A DNA stretch of 23,071 bases, from the IMG/VR virus record IMGVR_UViG_3300050015_000155, positions 1-23,071 of that record; one strand, 5' to 3'. Position numbers and translations under genes: made by a program. The stretch is from a virus. Under the pieces are notes generated by a model. That model saw nothing but the letters and a program-made list of their open reading frames with translations. It made no database searches and was not told the DNA's origin. Positions 21,554-23,071 of this stretch are shown one piece after another. Numbering within the stretch: the first letter of the stretch is position 1; each line of letters begins with the position of its first letter.

Positions 21554-22176
21554 ACTTTCTCAAACCATATCATGAGATTATTTTGCGCGATGTGATCCTT
21601 TTGGATGCCACAAAGTCGGCCAATGTCCTGAAAAAGTATTGGTTCATACCGTTGTTTCTATGTCGCAAAGAATTAGAGAAGCTGGCAAAAGATATATTCG
21701 ATGCAATCGGAGGCGAAAAGATTACAGATATTTCAGATGACTTTGAAAAGCTGCTAAGTTATCGCAGGATCCAACTATTACAGGCACTATTCAAAGCCGT
21801 TCAAATCGAGATAGGATTAAAGCCACGTATCATTGCCTGGAAGATTATTCTGGAAAAGGACTTCAAAGAATCACCGCTATTGGAGGAGGTGTTATCTGAA
21901 GTAAAACGAATTACAGATATTGACATTGAGGCTCCAGAAGATGTTCAAACGTTATTCGATTACATTCAGCATAAAATTGATAAATATAATGAGATGTTCC
22001 CGGAACAATTGGAAGAGGATGGCGAAAGTCATTCAATTGTTGAGGTTTTAAATTCGGTATTCCACTATTTTAATTTGCAGCCTAACGAAAGCATGTTACT
22101 CATCACGTGGGTTGGAATGAAGAAAACAGCGGAGGCGCAAAGTAAACAATCTAATAATCAAGACAATGGCGAATAG
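21550..22176 (+). CDS. Likely tail assembly chaperone
   Basis: A 208-residue acidic, helical protein lying directly before the tape measure gene, where siphoviruses encode tail assembly chaperones that coat the tape measure during assembly. The end (SMLLITWVGMKKTAEA) is followed by a short Gln/Asn-rich tail. There is no obvious slippery sequence for the usual chaperone frameshift. The stop is TAG with TAA directly behind it, and the frame overlaps the tape measure start by 11 nt. The role is inferred from position, with no motif. Confidence 0.5.
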   Translation: MNFLKPYHEIILRDVILLDATKSANVLKKYWFIPLFLCRKELEKLAKDIFDAIGGEKITDISDDFEKLLSYRRIQLLQALFKAVQIEIGLKPRIIAWKIILEKDFKESPLLEEVLSEVKRITDIDIEAPEDVQTLFDYIQHKIDKYNEMFPEQLEEDGESHSIVEVLNSVFHYFNLQPNESMLLITWVGMKKTAEAQSKQSNNQDNGE

Positions 22177-23071
22177 TAACGAGATCGCTCAAATAGAGCT
22201 AATTAACAAAGGGTTAACCTCGCTGGACGGGTCTATTAATAAGATTGTGGACGGCTATATGAAGGTTATTAAAAGTATTAGTGACGGGAATGCTGTAATA
22301 AAAGACGCAACCACTTCTCAAAACAACTTAACCAACGCACAAAACGCAACCGCCGCAGCAACCGAGAAACTCGATGCACTCGATAAGCAATTAGCCGGAC
22401 AAGAAGCGAAGTTAAAGCAACTGGAAGATGACCGGATGAAAACCATTATCGCCAATAAGATCGCTATTCAGGAAAAGACCAAAGCGGTCAACGATGCAGT
22501 GAAGGCAGCCGGGGCAGAAGAGGGTTCGTTGGTTCGTATGCGGCAACGGTTAATTGAATTAACGGCAGCTTATGATAAGCTTGGCGCGCCAACTAAAAAG
22601 CAGACGGACGAAATAAACAACCTCAGTAAGGCTATTGGTAAAGCAGAGGAAGCAACCAACAGGCACCAGCGAAACGTAGGAAACTACAAAAGTGCTCTTT
22701 CTGGTTTGCCTGGACCAATAGGACAGGCGGCTGGTAGTATTATTTCGATGGGCGAAAGTGTTAAATCAGTTTCAAGTATTGGTTTTGCTGGTTTGATTGG
22801 CGCAGCTGGTATTGCAGCGGTCGGAGTTGGTGCGGCTTTTATGGCAGTAAAGAATAGTACTCACGCAATGGCTGATGCTTTTGAATTTTCGGTTGCAGGA
22901 ATGAAAACTGGTTTAAATTTCTTTTGGCAAACTATCGCAACCGGTGACTGGACTAATTTCTTTTCAGGACTTTCAAAGGCTATCAAAGGAGGTTATGAAT
23001 ATGCTCAGATGTTGGATGATGTAAAGGACAAAAGTAGAGCATTGAGAATAATAGAAGCCGCCGCACAGGGG
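22166..23071 (+). CDS. Tape measure protein (partial, runs off the window)
   Basis: Open from ATG 22166 to the right edge: 302 residues without a stop. The first 170 are helical and charged with Gln/Lys/Leu repeats (TEKLDALDKQLAGQEAKLKQ). A block LVRMRQRLIELTAAYDKL and then RHQRNVGNYKSALSG is a hallmark I recognise from tape measures of Bacteroidota phages. After it comes a hydrophobic region (GFAGLIGAAGIAAVGVGAAF), the type thought to insert in the cell envelope during DNA entry. The protein fixes tail length and is ejected with the DNA. Full length is unknown. Confidence 0.85.
   Translation, partial: MANSNEIAQIELINKGLTSLDGSINKIVDGYMKVIKSISDGNAVIKDATTSQNNLTNAQNATAAATEKLDALDKQLAGQEAKLKQLEDDRMKTIIANKIAIQEKTKAVNDAVKAAGAEEGSLVRMRQRLIELTAAYDKLGAPTKKQTDEINNLSKAIGKAEEATNRHQRNVGNYKSALSGLPGPIGQAAGSIISMGESVKSVSSIGFAGLIGAAGIAAVGVGAAFMAVKNSTHAMADAFEFSVAGMKTGLNFFWQTIATGDWTNFFSGLSKAIKGGYEYAQMLDDVKDKSRALRIIEAAAQG

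Noticed and set aside
21550-22176. Programmed frameshift of the tail chaperone
   Set aside because: I see no slippery heptamer with a following structure near the end of the frame. The tape measure starts within its last codons in another frame by plain overlap.
1-23071. Diversity-generating retroelement or CRISPR array
   Set aside because: There is no reverse transcriptase, no template/variable repeat pair and no set of regularly spaced repeats beyond the iterons.

Overview
This window looks like part of the genome of a tailed phage or prophage (siphovirus-like layout) infecting a member of the Bacteroidota. All convincing genes lie on the plus strand. The DNA is AT-rich, and gene starts are preceded by A/T-rich stretches rather than Shine-Dalgarno sequences. 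Several gaps carry the Bacteroidota -7 promoter element TAnnTTTG, in two cases with a TTG/TTTG element 19-20 bases upstream. The host genus cannot be read from the sequence.

Layout. Positions 1-3484 hold a replication and early module: the tail of an upstream gene, a zinc-ribbon protein with a DnaA domain IV-like helix-turn-helix (HTH), a small HNH nuclease, a tiny HTH regulator, a DnaD/replisome-organiser-like protein and a DnaB-type helicase. Inside the organiser gene is a phased set of four 10-bp iterons followed by a purine-rich AT tract, which I propose as the replication origin. Positions 3581-9543 hold about 18 small genes of mostly unknown role, chained by 4-nt ATGA stop/start overlaps, plus a 463-residue coiled-coil protein with three degenerate copies of one module and an HNH-like protein that has lost its catalytic histidine. 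One gene in this chain (6814-7050) is interrupted by an in-frame TAG. Positions 9574-10229 hold an inserted HNH-AP2 homing-type endonuclease with its own promoter and a strongly structured leader.

Positions 10269 to the right end are the late module, in canonical order: terminase small subunit, terminase large subunit, a ParB-like protein, portal, two small proteins, scaffold-like protein, major capsid protein, a beta-helix protein, a connector-like protein carrying a carbohydrate-binding-like insert, a tail-completion-like protein, the tail tube with an Ig-like C-terminus, a small protein, an intrinsic terminator, two tail-assembly candidates and the start of the tape measure protein, which runs off the window.

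How it works together: the zinc-ribbon/DnaA-like protein and the organiser would load the DnaB helicase at the iterons. The terminase pair packages DNA through the portal into a head built from the scaffold, capsid and decoration proteins. The connector, tube, chaperone and tape measure proteins form a long flexible tail. No lysis genes, integrase, tRNA genes or CRISPR array are visible in this part. The strongest leads are the iteron cluster, the amber-interrupted gene inside an otherwise unbroken overlap chain, and the long wobble-paired hairpin in front of the HNH-AP2 gene.
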